Assembly: GCF_013090115.1 (NCBI RefSeq)
Contig: NZ_JABFNN010000027.1
Span: 62,001 to 126,000 of the forward strand
Reading direction: 5' to 3'
DNA: 64,000 bases
DNA from: Flagellimonas amphidinii
Lineage (GTDB): Bacteria; Bacteroidota; Bacteroidia; Flavobacteriales; Flavobacteriaceae
The notes beneath the pieces are model-generated. The model did not search any database. It was not told the DNA's origin and saw nothing but the letters and a program-made list of their open reading frames with translations. Below are positions 53,521 through 62,467 of this stretch, piece after piece. Numbering within the stretch: the first letter of the stretch is position 1; each line of letters starts with the position of its first letter. The translations under genes and the position numbers were made by a program.

Positions 53521-54516
53521 ATGCTAAAAGTTGCTATAGAATCATTCACCTACCTTGATCAAACTGTTTTGAAGAATGTTTCCTTTCAAGTGGGAAAAGG
53601 AGAGCATTTGGCCTTGATGGGGGAAAGTGGTTCTGGCAAAAGCACTTTGCTTAAAATTATTTATGGGCTTTTACATGTTGAAAATGGCACTATTTTTTGG
53701 GGAGAACGGGAAGCATTGGGCCCTAATTTTAATCTGGTGCCCGGGGAACCATATATGAAATTCCTTTCTCAGGACTTTGATTTGATGCCTTTTACCACCG
53801 TTACAGAAAATATAGGTCAACATCTTTCTGTTTTTGAACGGGAAACACATCAACAAAGAATAGACGAACTTTTAGAACTTATTGAATTGCAAAACTATGC
53901 CAAAACTAAAATTAAAAACTTAAGTGGTGGGCAGCAACAGCGCGTGGCGTTGGCCAAAGTCCTTGCTCAAGAACCCGAAGTTCTATTGTTGGATGAGCCT
54001 TTTAGCCATATCGATAATTTTAAAAGAAATTCGCTTAGAAAAAATCTGTTTGCCTACTTAAAAGAAAAACAAATTACTACGCTTACAGCTAGCCATGACC
54101 CCAATGATGTGCTTCCGTACGCAGAGCGAACCTTGGTTTTGGAAAGAGGAAAAATTGTGGCCAATGAACAGACCAAAAAACTATACAACAATCCATCAAG
54201 CTACTATGTAGCATCTTTGTTTGGCGAGGTAAATGAGGTGCCCATGAAACTTTTAAAGTCTTATGCTACAATAGACCAGTCTGTGCTTATCTATCCGAAT
54301 GAATTCCAAGTTTCTGAAACTTCAGGGTTAGAAATTTTAGTGAAAAAGAGCTTCTTTAAAGGGAGTTATTATATAAATGAAGGAAAAGTAAATCAACAGA
54401 TTACGCTTTATTTCAACACACCAAATGAGCTGACAGAAGGGGAGAAGGTTTTCCTTAATGTATCTTTGGAGACCATAAATGCTCGGCTAAATCTTGAACA
54501 GGGAACAAATACATAG
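53521..54516 (+). CDS. ABC transporter ATP-binding protein without adjacent permease
   Basis: 331 aa. Walker A GESGSGKST (about 38-46), Q-loop LSQDFDLMPFTTV, signature LSGGQQQRVALAK (about 139-151), Walker B VLLLDEPFSH and switch His in LTASHDPNDV. A C-terminal extension (about 235-330) resembles the OB-like regulatory domain of Fe3+/spermidine-type ATPases. No permease or binding-protein gene is next to it, so it either serves a complex encoded elsewhere or has a non-transport role. It overlaps the arfB start by 23 bp. Confidence 0.88.
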   Translation: MLKVAIESFTYLDQTVLKNVSFQVGKGEHLALMGESGSGKSTLLKIIYGLLHVENGTIFWGEREALGPNFNLVPGEPYMKFLSQDFDLMPFTTVTENIGQHLSVFERETHQQRIDELLELIELQNYAKTKIKNLSGGQQQRVALAKVLAQEPEVLLLDEPFSHIDNFKRNSLRKNLFAYLKEKQITTLTASHDPNDVLPYAERTLVLERGKIVANEQTKKLYNNPSSYYVASLFGEVNEVPMKLLKSYATIDQSVLIYPNEFQVSETSGLEILVKKSFFKGSYYINEGKVNQQITLYFNTPNELTEGEKVFLNVSLETINARLNLEQGTNT

Positions 54517-54898
54517 AGAATTGCAGTTTAAAGCTGTTCGAAGCGGAGGAGCGGGCGGACAGCACGTGAACAAAGTTTCCACTAAAGTGGAACTCTCCTT
54601 TAACATACCTGCCTCAAATGGTCTTTCTGATGTTGAAAAAGAACGTCTTCAATTGAAGCTGAAAACCAGATTGAACCAAGATGGAAACTTGATTTTAAGG
54701 TGTGATGAATCTCGAAGCCAACACAAAAACAAAACTCTAGTGGTAAAACGTTTTTTTGAGGTCTTACGAAACGCCCTTGAGGTTCAGAAAAAGCGAAAAC
54801 CCACCAAACCTACAAAAGCATCTGTTGAAAAAAGGTTGCAATCCAAAAGAAAAGAATCGGAAAAGAAAGCTGGCCGTAAAAAACAAAATTGGGATTGA
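54494..54898 (+). CDS. arfB: Peptidyl-tRNA hydrolase ArfB (ribosome rescue)
   Basis: 134 aa, TTG start inside the ABC gene end. The release-factor catalytic GGQ is in SGGAGGQHVNKVSTKVEL (residues about 17-34), and the ArfB-specific basic tail (KRKPTKPTKASVEKRLQSKR) binds the mRNA channel of stalled ribosomes. It has no codon-recognition domain, which distinguishes it from RF1/RF2. Translation is coupled to the ABC ATPase gene by a 23-bp overlap. Its stop lies in the terminator stem. Confidence 0.9.
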   Translation: MNREQIHRELQFKAVRSGGAGGQHVNKVSTKVELSFNIPASNGLSDVEKERLQLKLKTRLNQDGNLILRCDESRSQHKNKTLVVKRFFEVLRNALEVQKKRKPTKPTKASVEKRLQSKRKESEKKAGRKKQNWD

Positions 54899-54920
54899 AT
54901 TTATTTCAATCCCAATTTTT
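54886..54920. terminator. Bidirectional terminator after arfB
   Basis: AAATTGGGATTGAA (54886-54899) pairs with TTCAATCCCAATTT (54905-54918) and T residues follow; the arfB stop codon lies inside the left arm. It also faces the convergent lipoprotein gene. Confidence 0.85.
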
Positions 54921-54950
54921 AAATGAAAATATTTTGTCCAGATAATTTTA

Positions 54951-56624
54951 TTAATAAGTTATTCCCTCTGTTTCTAAATAGGGAAAAGCGATTAGATATT
55001 TTCCAAATCCTCCCATATACGATTCTCTCCAAGCGCCAACCCATTCAGCACCTTCAGATTTTGTTAGAGGTCTTTGAAACCCTCCTGTTCCACTATATGC
55101 ATTTTGTAATGTGCCATTATTATAATAAGCATTGGCTTGTGCTATTGGAACCATATAGTGAAACTTTCTAGTCATCTCGTGCGTTGGATAGCCAGAGGCG
55201 TTTACTTGTCTAACAGCTCCCCAGCCATTTAACCCTGTAGATTGCCCCAAGTATTTTGTAAAAGCCAACAAATAATTTTCTAAACCTTTTGTCCCTCCTT
55301 TTGTATCACTACCTGCATGAGAAGGGAGATAATCGCTTAGCCCTTCACTTGTAGTATAATCATAAAAATAAGAATAACTATATCCTTGAACTATCGGATT
55401 GCCTTGCAAAACCGCAACTGCATGACTATGCGCTATGCTTGTTAATGTAGACATTGTTATACACCAGTATTGTATTCCTTGACCTGGAATACTAGAAGTG
55501 GCCCTCTTCAGCTCAGTGGATGTGCCATCTGGGAATACACTTAATTTGAAAACATTCTGATACCAAGTTTCTGATAAATCCAAAGCTGCTTGATCTTGGA
55601 AAATTAAACCATAATAGTGCAAATAACTTGCATACTTAGAAGGCACATTCCAGTGGGGAAGCACTGCTGCATGATTCACTGTATAATTTGTTTGTTCTAC
55701 AGTGTTGATTGCAATTACTGCATTGTTGGATCCAGAGTATTTCATATTATACCCGGTACTGCTTGCAGATGATTTCCAATTGGACCCATAACCATCAATA
55801 TAATGATTCGTTAATTTATCGTATAACCAATTCCTACCATCTTTGAACCAGTTTTCTACAGTTTCTTCCTCTTCATTGGTTAAGCCTGTGTCCAACCCCA
55901 TTGACTTAATTAAGGACCAATTGTTCAATGTTTTTTCAAGCCAAGCAGCAGTTAAGAAGAATGGGTTGGTTTCAACCCCATCCAACCAAGAGCTCCTATT
56001 GGTGAAGTCAAGATTTGGGTCATTTGCCCTATTGAGGGTTTGGGCAGCTATGGCTTTAGCCAATTGCTCAGCATACTCTATGTCGCCATCTTGATTTCTA
56101 TTGGCAAGAATAAAGGCATAAAGGCCAGCGTAAAATATATTTTCTGCAACATAATGATTACGATTAACAATATTTATGGGTACTGGATCGCAACCTAATC
56201 GGCATTCTCGTATGCCGCTAGAAGGCATCCAATCTAATCGCCCAGTGTTAGGGGCTGAAAGAAATTCCTGAGCCTCATTAATCATTCTTGAAATGTCTTC
56301 CCCATTAGTTCCCGGTCTAGAAAAACCACTAGAGAGTCTTGAAATCATTGTGGCTATTTGATTGTCGGTAAACATCACCTGATGAAAATTGTTGTTTCTG
56401 TCAGCCTGTGAGTCGTCAGTACTTTCTTCCCCGGTGTTTTCTTCTTCAGTTTCTTCCCCGGTGTTTTCTTCTTCAGTTTCTCCCTCTGTACCTTGAACTT
56501 CCTCTAACTCTTCTTCCAGAATAGCTTCTAAGAGTAAATCATTGTCCTTGTTGCAGGATATGAAAAAGATAAAAAGAGAAGAAAGAATGGTTAACATCAT
56601 TCGCTTTGAGGTTAGTGAATTCAT
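54951..56624 (-). CDS. Exported lipoprotein with polysaccharide-lyase-like (alpha/alpha) domain
   Basis: 557 aa. A lipoprotein signal (MMLTILSSLFIFFISC, Cys24) is followed by an acidic Glu/Thr-rich linker (about 35-70) containing a 9-residue tandem repeat. The rest is a helical toroid (about 75-555): SYAEN-type openings such as NHYVAENIFYAGLYAF, WLDGVETNPFFLTAAWLEKT, NHAAVLPHWN, SDYLPSHAGSDTKGG. That layout is like alginate-lyase-family and related lyases. No catalytic signature can be assigned with certainty, so the lyase call is tentative. Alone on the minus strand with terminators at its end. Confidence 0.5.
   Translation of the reverse strand: MNSLTSKRMMLTILSSLFIFFISCNKDNDLLLEAILEEELEEVQGTEGETEEENTGEETEEENTGEESTDDSQADRNNNFHQVMFTDNQIATMISRLSSGFSRPGTNGEDISRMINEAQEFLSAPNTGRLDWMPSSGIRECRLGCDPVPINIVNRNHYVAENIFYAGLYAFILANRNQDGDIEYAEQLAKAIAAQTLNRANDPNLDFTNRSSWLDGVETNPFFLTAAWLEKTLNNWSLIKSMGLDTGLTNEEEETVENWFKDGRNWLYDKLTNHYIDGYGSNWKSSASSTGYNMKYSGSNNAVIAINTVEQTNYTVNHAAVLPHWNVPSKYASYLHYYGLIFQDQAALDLSETWYQNVFKLSVFPDGTSTELKRATSSIPGQGIQYWCITMSTLTSIAHSHAVAVLQGNPIVQGYSYSYFYDYTTSEGLSDYLPSHAGSDTKGGTKGLENYLLAFTKYLGQSTGLNGWGAVRQVNASGYPTHEMTRKFHYMVPIAQANAYYNNGTLQNAYSGTGGFQRPLTKSEGAEWVGAWRESYMGGFGKYLIAFPYLETEGITY
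56424..56477 (-). repeat. 27-bp in-frame tandem repeat in the lipoprotein linker
   Basis: Two adjacent copies of a 27-nt unit (56424-56450, 56451-56477) encode repeated EETEEENTG. Being in frame, copy number changes would only alter linker length. Confidence 0.8.
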
Positions 56625-56748
56625 AATATGAGGATTTGAAATTGGGTATTACTATATTAAATCAAAAAAAATCGATTAAACGCATGTTATTTGCGTTAAA
56701 AGGCAACATCATGAATACAAATCTACGGACAGATGTTTTGTTTGGACG

Positions 56749-56774
56749 TTTCATCGATGCAATTTTCGATGAAA
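56749..56774. promoter_or_regulatory. Inverted repeat upstream of the lyase-like gene
   Basis: TTTCATCGA (56749-56757) and TCGATGAAA (56766-56774), perfect complement with an 8-bp spacer, about 130 bp before the minus-strand gene start. Operator-like; its regulator is unknown. Confidence 0.4.
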
Positions 56775-56904
56775 TGCATTGTTTGAGTTAATCTTACAGG
56801 GTAGATTTAACTGGTGGTAAGCGAAAAAAATGGAAATAAAGTTAGAAAATGGACTGGTTTGAGAGGTTAATCAAGACTGAAAAACCAAAAGTCTGAATTA
56901 ATAA

Positions 56905-57351
56905 TTACTCTACTTCAAGTATTGTGAAATGCTTTCCATTAAAGTGAAATTCTTCTCCAGCCGCCTTACCCATCAATAGCTGTGCGATAGGAGCCTTTGC
57001 AGACACACAATAAATTGTGGTATTCGCTTTTTGAAAAGCGCCGCAAGAAATGGAAATAAAATAGCTTGCTGTATTGGTCTTTACCAAACTTCCCAGACTA
57101 ATCCTATTACTAGACTTTGTTATGTCTATTCGTTGGAGAATAGCTCTTGTTTTTTCGACTTCCAATAGTTGTTGGCCCAATTTTTCCTGTTCCAATTGTA
57201 CCATGGCCCTTCCAGTTTCATGTTTGTCTCCCGCACTGCTTTTTGTTTCAGAGTTTAAAGAGTCTTGCAAGCCTTTCATTTGTTTTTGGATGGTTTCTGA
57301 ACGCTCTTCAAGATGCATCCAGCAATGTTGCAACAGTTCCTCCTTGCTCAT
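56905..57351 (-). CDS. GreA/GreB-like transcription factor
   Basis: 148 aa. An N-terminal coiled coil (about 1-75, with EERSETIQKQMKGLQDSL) is followed by the globular Gre C-terminal domain, whose end ISCGAFQKANTTIYCVSAKAPIAQLLMGKAAGEEF (in parts) carries the LMGKAAGEEF motif typical of GreA/B. The tip of the coiled coil has acidic residues (SAGDKHETGRAM), needed for stimulating RNA polymerase transcript cleavage. The short length suggests a Gre-like anti-pausing or antagonist factor. Overlaps the FAD oxidoreductase gene by 4 bp (ATGA), so coupled. Confidence 0.75.
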   Translation of the reverse strand: MSKEELLQHCWMHLEERSETIQKQMKGLQDSLNSETKSSAGDKHETGRAMVQLEQEKLGQQLLEVEKTRAILQRIDITKSSNRISLGSLVKTNTASYFISISCGAFQKANTTIYCVSAKAPIAQLLMGKAAGEEFHFNGKHFTILEVE

Positions 57352-58463
57352 ATCAGTTCTGCTAGTTCTTTGCCGACTAAACTACCTAAAGCTACGCCCA
57401 TCCCTCCCAATCTTACACCGCAAAAGATGTTGTTGCTCACTTGTTTTACAATAGGTGTTTTTTGTGTTCCCACGCCCATAATTCCACTCCATCGATAATC
57501 TATTTCGACTTTTTGCTGGGGGAGAATTACTTCAGTGAGCAATTTTTCCAATGAATTTTGAATAACGGATGTTTGTCCAAATGTTGTTGTTTCCTCTCCT
57601 TTAACATCTAAATTTCTACCACCACCAAATAAGATACGGTTATCCACATTCCTGAAATAATAATATCCCTCGTCAAAATGAAAAGTACCCTCGATCTTTA
57701 GATTTTTAATTGGCTTGGTGACCAAAACCTGTGCTCTGGCCGGAAGTACCGTTTCGTTTTTCAAAAGTGCCGATGCAAATCCATTGGTCGCTACAAAAAC
57801 CCGGGTGGCATTGAATTCAAAGCCCTTGGTTTTTAAGATTACGTTTGTACCGCTATCATCAAGTGCCGTAACCTCAATACCATTTAGAATGTGGATGTGG
57901 TTGGATTGACATTTGTCAAGTAGCGCCAGCATCATTTTACCAGTGTCCAATTGCCCTTCCAGCTTATGGGTAATGTAGTTTTCTTGAACCTTTCCAAAAC
58001 CGAAACGATTATGGGCCTTTATAAATGGACTTTCCCCAAAGACTGGTTGCAGCATTTGGTTCAATTCGTCCATTTGGGTTAAACAGGCTTCATATAACCC
58101 CGGATTCTCTCTTAAAAAAAGCTCATGCCCTCCGAGCTTTTTAAACCCAATTGTTTTATCACTTAAAAGATTACGTAAAGTTTGAATTCCTTCCCATCGC
58201 TTTTGAACAAGCGCAACAACTTCTTCTTCAGAGTGGGTTTTTAGATCTGAAAGGATTTCCGAGATGCTTCCGAAACAGGCAAAACCTGCATTTTTTGTGC
58301 TGGCCCCTTGCGGCAAACTACCTTTTTCCAAGACTATAATTTTGCTTTTTGGATGTTTTTTCCTGAGTTGCAAGGCACAATTAAGCCCAACAATTCCACT
58401 TCCAATAATGGTAAAATCCACATTGGACAACCAAGTTTTATATTCCCAATAACTTAGTTCCAT
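57348..58463 (-). CDS. FAD-dependent amino-acid/amine oxidoreductase (DAO family)
   Basis: 371 aa. The dinucleotide-binding motif TIIGSGIVGLNCALQLRK (residues about 18-35) is followed by ENAGFACFGS-type FAD contacts (STKNAGFACFG) and a C-terminal FAD box LGGMGVALGSLVGKEL. The fold is the DAO/glycine-oxidase type; the substrate is unknown. It precedes the Gre-like gene with a 4-bp overlap. A strong terminator separates it from the upstream accC gene, so it must have its own promoter. Confidence 0.85.
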   Translation of the reverse strand: MELSYWEYKTWLSNVDFTIIGSGIVGLNCALQLRKKHPKSKIIVLEKGSLPQGASTKNAGFACFGSISEILSDLKTHSEEEVVALVQKRWEGIQTLRNLLSDKTIGFKKLGGHELFLRENPGLYEACLTQMDELNQMLQPVFGESPFIKAHNRFGFGKVQENYITHKLEGQLDTGKMMLALLDKCQSNHIHILNGIEVTALDDSGTNVILKTKGFEFNATRVFVATNGFASALLKNETVLPARAQVLVTKPIKNLKIEGTFHFDEGYYYFRNVDNRILFGGGRNLDVKGEETTTFGQTSVIQNSLEKLLTEVILPQQKVEIDYRWSGIMGVGTQKTPIVKQVSNNIFCGVRLGGMGVALGSLVGKELAELI

Positions 58464-58472
58464 AAAGCAAAA

Positions 58473-58492
58473 ACCCCGATTTGCATCGGGGT
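58473..58492 (-). terminator. Terminator of accC
   Basis: ACCCCGAT (58473-58480), loop TTGC, ATCGGGGT (58485-58492), with T residues on the minus strand beyond, 5 bp after the accC stop. Confidence 0.85.
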
Positions 58493-58496
58493 CTGT

Positions 58497-59849
58497 TTAG
58501 TATTGATATTTCTCGTCCATTTCAAAATCTTCCATGAATTTGGTGGTATAATTACCGGCCAAATAATCTGGATGATCCATCAATTGTCTATGGAATGGAA
58601 TAGTGGTTTTTATTCCTTCAATCACAAACTCATCCAAGGCTCTACGCATTTTATTGATGGCCTCTTCCCTAGTTTGCGCAGTTGTGATCAATTTGGCAAT
58701 CATAGAGTCGTAATTGGGCGGAATAATGTATCCGCTGTACACGTGGGTGTCCAAACGAACTCCATGTCCCCCAGGAGTATGTAAAGTTGTTATTCTTCCT
58801 GGTGAAGGTCTAAAATCGTTGTAAGGATCTTCAGCATTGATTCTACATTCTATAGAATGTAATTTAGGAAAATAGTTTTTTCCAGAAATTGGGACACCAC
58901 CAGCTACCAATATTTGTTCACGAATCAAATCATAATCCACAACTTGTTCTGTGATGGGGTGTTCCACCTGAATACGGGTATTCATTTCCATAAAGTAGAA
59001 GTTTCGGTGTTTATCGACTAAAAATTCTACAGTTCCCGCTCCTTCGTATTTAATGTATTCTGAAGCCTTAACAGCAGCAGCCCCCATTTCCTCTCTTAGG
59101 GAATCTGTCATAAAAGGAGAGGGTGTTTCTTCTGTAAGTTTCTGATGTCTTCGCTGTACGGAACAATCCCTTTCTGATAGGTGACAGGCTTTCCCGTATT
59201 GATCACCCACAACTTGAATCTCAATATGGCGAGGCTCCTCAATCAATTTTTCCATATACATTCCACCATTACCAAAGGCAGCAGTAGCTTCTTGGACAGC
59301 ACTTTCAAAGTTGCTTTCCATTTCTTCTTCTGACCAAATGGCGCGCATACCTTTACCACCACCACCAGCAGTAGCTTTAATCATTACAGGGTACCCCATT
59401 TTCTTGGCCTCCTTCTTAGCATGCGCCACATCCTTCAATAGACCATCTGATCCTGGAACCGTAGGGACACCTGCCTTTTTCATGGTTTCCTTTGCAGTGG
59501 CCTTATCTCCCATTTTTTCAATCTGCTCACCAGAAGCACCAATAAATTTGATATCGTGCTCGGCACAAATTTTGGAGAACTTTGCGTTTTCAGATAAAAA
59601 ACCGTAACCTGGATGAATTGCATCGGCATTGGTAATTTCTGCGGCTGCAATGATGTTTGGTATTTTTAAATAGGACTCGTGGCTGGGGGCTGGCCCAATA
59701 CAAACGGCTTCATCAGCAAAACGGACATGAAGGCTTTCCTCATCGGCTTTGGAATAAACGGCCACCGTTTTAATTCCCATTTCTTTACAAGTACGAATAA
59801 TCCGTAGTGCAATCTCGCCCCTATTAGCAATCAATATTTTCTTGAACAT
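58497..59849 (-). CDS. accC: Biotin carboxylase subunit of acetyl-CoA carboxylase
   Basis: 450 aa from the ATG at 59849 ([17 protein letters not shown], the standard AccC opening); in-frame codons to 59888 are upstream of it. Intact ATP-grasp motifs include [26 protein letters not shown] and [16 protein letters not shown]. It carboxylates the biotin on AccB with bicarbonate and ATP. It lies 76 bp behind accB. The carboxyltransferase genes are elsewhere. Confidence 0.95.
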   Translation of the reverse strand: MFKKILIANRGEIALRIIRTCKEMGIKTVAVYSKADEESLHVRFADEAVCIGPAPSHESYLKIPNIIAAAEITNADAIHPGYGFLSENAKFSKICAEHDIKFIGASGEQIEKMGDKATAKETMKKAGVPTVPGSDGLLKDVAHAKKEAKKMGYPVMIKATAGGGGKGMRAIWSEEEMESNFESAVQEATAAFGNGGMYMEKLIEEPRHIEIQVVGDQYGKACHLSERDCSVQRRHQKLTEETPSPFMTDSLREEMGAAAVKASEYIKYEGAGTVEFLVDKHRNFYFMEMNTRIQVEHPITEQVVDYDLIREQILVAGGVPISGKNYFPKLHSIECRINAEDPYNDFRPSPGRITTLHTPGGHGVRLDTHVYSGYIIPPNYDSMIAKLITTAQTREEAINKMRRALDEFVIEGIKTTIPFHRQLMDHPDYLAGNYTTKFMEDFEMDEKYQY

Positions 59850-59925
59850 AATACCTAAGAATTTCAAATAGCCAATTCCATTTTCCAAATTAATTGGAAG
59901 ATGAAACTTGGGTATTCTAGTTTAT

Positions 59926-60417
59926 TTAAGATGGGTCAACCAAAAATAAAGGCTGATCAAACTCTACAGGAGAGGAATCATCAACCAAAACCTTGACTAT
60001 CTTACCTGAAACTTCCGATTCAATATCATTGAACAATTTCATAGCTTCAATTACGCAAAGTACATCACCTGGATTGATGGAGCTTCCTACCTCAACAAAT
60101 GCAGGTTTGTCAGGAGAAGGTTTTCTATAAAATGTTCCAATAATTGGAGATTTAATAGTAATATATTTTGAATCATCATCAGCTTCCTTAGTTTCTGCTG
60201 GAGCTGGTGCGGCCGCTTCTTGAACAATTGGAGCAGGTGCAACTGGTGCCGCTGGTGCCTGTGCCATCGGTATTTGCTGCACAATAGTGGTTTCTGAGCC
60301 AGTGGAAGGACTACCGGTGCGTATGGTAATTTTAAAATCTTCCATTTCCAACTTCACTTCGCTGGCACCCGATTTGGCCACAAACTTGATTAGACTTTGA
60401 ATTTCTTTAACATCCAT
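59926..60417 (-). CDS. accB: Biotin carboxyl carrier protein of acetyl-CoA carboxylase
   Basis: 163 aa. The N-terminal helix (MDVKEIQSLIKFVAKSG) is followed by an Ala-Pro linker (about 50-78) and the biotinyl domain. Biotin goes on Lys127 in CVIEAMKLFNDI. Together with AccC it forms malonyl-CoA for fatty-acid synthesis. Same strand and order (fabH, accB, accC) as in most flavobacteria; spacing 24 bp to fabH. Confidence 0.95.
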   Translation of the reverse strand: MDVKEIQSLIKFVAKSGASEVKLEMEDFKITIRTGSPSTGSETTIVQQIPMAQAPAAPVAPAPIVQEAAAPAPAETKEADDDSKYITIKSPIIGTFYRKPSPDKPAFVEVGSSINPGDVLCVIEAMKLFNDIESEVSGKIVKVLVDDSSPVEFDQPLFLVDPS

Positions 60418-60441
60418 TGGATTATGATTTAGTTAGTTGTA

Positions 60442-61440
60442 TTATTTTGAATTATAGGCCCATTTTAAGTAAATGGCACCCCAAGTAAATCCTCCGCCAA
60501 AGGCAGCGAAAATAAGATTATCACCTTTTTTCAATTGTTTTTCATAATCGTATAACAAAAGTGGCAAGGTTGCAGAAGTCGTATTTCCGTATCTATCAAT
60601 ATTAATCAACACTTTGTCAGGTTCCAAGCCCATTCTGTTGGCTGTAGCGTTAATAATTCGCATGTTTGCCTGATGGGGAACCAGCCAATCCACATCATCT
60701 TTATCCAAGTTGTTCCGTTCCATGACCAAAGCAGAAACATCTGCCATATTGGATACTGCAAATTTGAACACAGATTTTCCATCTTGAAAAACATAGTGTT
60801 GTTTGTTTTTTACAGTTTCTTCTGATGCAGGTAAAATAGAACCGCCGGCTTCTATCTTCAAAAACTGTCTGCCAATACCATCCGACCTTAAATGCTCATC
60901 TAAAAGCCCCAAACCTTCTTCATTAGGCTCAAAAAGTGCTGCACCAGCACCATCGCCAAAAATAATGCAAGTGGTTCTGTCTGTATAATCTATTATAGAA
61001 GACATCTTATCAGCGCCTATCAACAGCACCTTTTTATACCTTCCTGATTCTATATAACTAGCAGCAGTTGACATTCCATATAGAAAACTGGAACAAGCGG
61101 CTTGAAGATCATAAGCAAAAGCATTCACCGCACCAATTTCTGAAGCAACAAAGGCCGCGGTCGCGGCAACAAGAAGATCAGGAGTAGCGGTGGCCACTAA
61201 AACAAAATCTATTTCTTTGGGATCTGTCCCACTTTTTTGAAGCAAGTCCTCTGCGGCTTTTATGGCCATGTATGACGTTCCAGCTCCTTCTTTTTTTAGT
61301 AATCTACGTTCCTTGATACCAGTTCTGGTAGTAATCCATTCATCGTTGGTGTCTACCATGGTTTCCAGTACTTTGTTGGATAAAACAAAGTCAGGAACAT
61401 AGCCTCCCACAGCGGTAATTGCTGCCGTTGTTTTTTTCAT
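60442..61440 (-). CDS. fabH: Beta-ketoacyl-ACP synthase III
   Basis: 332 aa thiolase fold. Catalytic Cys116 in LQAACSSFLYG, His near 252 in WLVPHQANMRI, Asn near 282 in NIDRYGNTTSAT. It condenses acetyl- or branched acyl-CoA with malonyl-ACP to start fatty-acid synthesis. It is first of fabH-accB-accC. A terminator lies between it and rpmF, so it has its own promoter or relies on readthrough. Confidence 0.94.
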   Translation of the reverse strand: MKKTTAAITAVGGYVPDFVLSNKVLETMVDTNDEWITTRTGIKERRLLKKEGAGTSYMAIKAAEDLLQKSGTDPKEIDFVLVATATPDLLVAATAAFVASEIGAVNAFAYDLQAACSSFLYGMSTAASYIESGRYKKVLLIGADKMSSIIDYTDRTTCIIFGDGAGAALFEPNEEGLGLLDEHLRSDGIGRQFLKIEAGGSILPASEETVKNKQHYVFQDGKSVFKFAVSNMADVSALVMERNNLDKDDVDWLVPHQANMRIINATANRMGLEPDKVLINIDRYGNTTSATLPLLLYDYEKQLKKGDNLIFAAFGGGFTWGAIYLKWAYNSK

Positions 61441-61555
61441 ATTAGGTGTCTTTTTTTGTCAAAAACATTAAGATTTGACCCAAAAGCGGTGAAAATTAGT
61501 CATTTTATATGACTTTTTGATAAAAATGGGGTCGTTTTTAAAATTGATTATGGCC

Positions 61556-61590
61556 CATAAAAAAACTCCCGTTACAACGAAACGGGAGTT
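61556..61590 (-). terminator. Terminator of rpmF
   Basis: AACTCCCGTT (61564-61573) and AACGGGAGTT (61581-61590) form a 10-bp stem with a 7-nt loop. On the minus strand a run of T residues (complement of 61558-61565) follows. Confidence 0.9.
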
Positions 61591-61617
61591 GGTTTATTTT
61601 TTAAGGATTTTTTGCGA

Positions 61618-61818
61618 CTAAGCTGCAGTTTCTTCTTCAGCTTTATCAATCAAAACCTGACCTTTGTAGTACAATTTACCTTCGTGCCAGTGTGCTCTGT
61701 GGAACAAGTGCATTTCACCAGTTACGGAATCTTTGGCAATTGTGGGCATAGAAGCTTTGTAGTGGGTTCTTCTTTTGTCCCTTCTGGTTTTTGATGTTTT
61801 TCTTTTAGGATGTGCCAT
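61618..61818 (-). CDS. rpmF: 50S ribosomal protein L32
   Basis: 66 aa. Strongly basic start [19 protein letters not shown], the L32 signature, then the central [20 protein letters not shown]. The paired CxxC zinc cysteines of some L32 proteins are absent, giving the C-minus form. It follows yceD by 7 bp, the near-universal yceD-rpmF pair. Confidence 0.97.
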   Translation of the reverse strand: MAHPKRKTSKTRRDKRRTHYKASMPTIAKDSVTGEMHLFHRAHWHEGKLYYKGQVLIDKAEEETAA

Positions 61819-61825
61819 TGTTAAC

Positions 61826-62356
61826 CTATTTGTCCGTTAATAACTTTTTTAAGTCGTCCCATCTGGGATCGGTTTTTTCTGATTCTTCTTTGTTCTCTTT
61901 GGGCTGTAATTCTTCCAGCTTATCCAAGATTTCAGATTGCAGCGTGCCATCCAATACTCCTGGATGAATCCTTTTTTGAGGAACCGCCAAAACCAACATT
62001 TCATAAACATACTGAGCAATGTTGATTTGGTGCTCTCCATGGGGAATGATCAAAATCTCATCATCTTCGTCATTATACTCCTCCCCAAACTTGATTACCA
62101 AATGCAATTCTGATTCTATGGGTTGATCAAAAGGCTCCCCAGTAAGATCACAATCCACATCTACTGTTCCCTGAGCTGAAATATCCAATTCCATCATATT
62201 GTTCATCTTGTCCAATATGGCTATGACCGGAATAGAAGCCCCGTTAAACTCTTGGTAATCAAAAGATTCAAAGAACGTATTATCAATTTTGTACTCAAAC
62301 GTGTGTTTTCCCAGTTTTAATCCAGAAAAAGGAATGTTGAACTCCTTTAGCTTCAT
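61826..62356 (-). CDS. yceD: DUF177 (YceD-family) protein
   Basis: About 176 aa from the ATG at 62356 ([18 protein letters not shown], the usual family start); the preceding codon at 62359 is also ATG and the frame continues to 62404. Conserved features: [18 protein letters not shown] and the acidic end. YceD homologues affect 23S rRNA accumulation and are always beside rpmF, as here. Two cysteines of the plant/bacterial variants are reduced to one (DCDLTG). Confidence 0.9.
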   Translation of the reverse strand: MKLKEFNIPFSGLKLGKHTFEYKIDNTFFESFDYQEFNGASIPVIAILDKMNNMMELDISAQGTVDVDCDLTGEPFDQPIESELHLVIKFGEEYNDEDDEILIIPHGEHQINIAQYVYEMLVLAVPQKRIHPGVLDGTLQSEILDKLEELQPKENKEESEKTDPRWDDLKKLLTDK

Positions 62357-62467
62357 CATTTCTACACTTAAGGTTTGTGTACCAGCCGTTAAAGGCGGGT
62401 GCAAAGATACTACTTATTTATAAATGTACAATTCCATTGGAACAAAACTGCCCCATTAAGCTAAATA

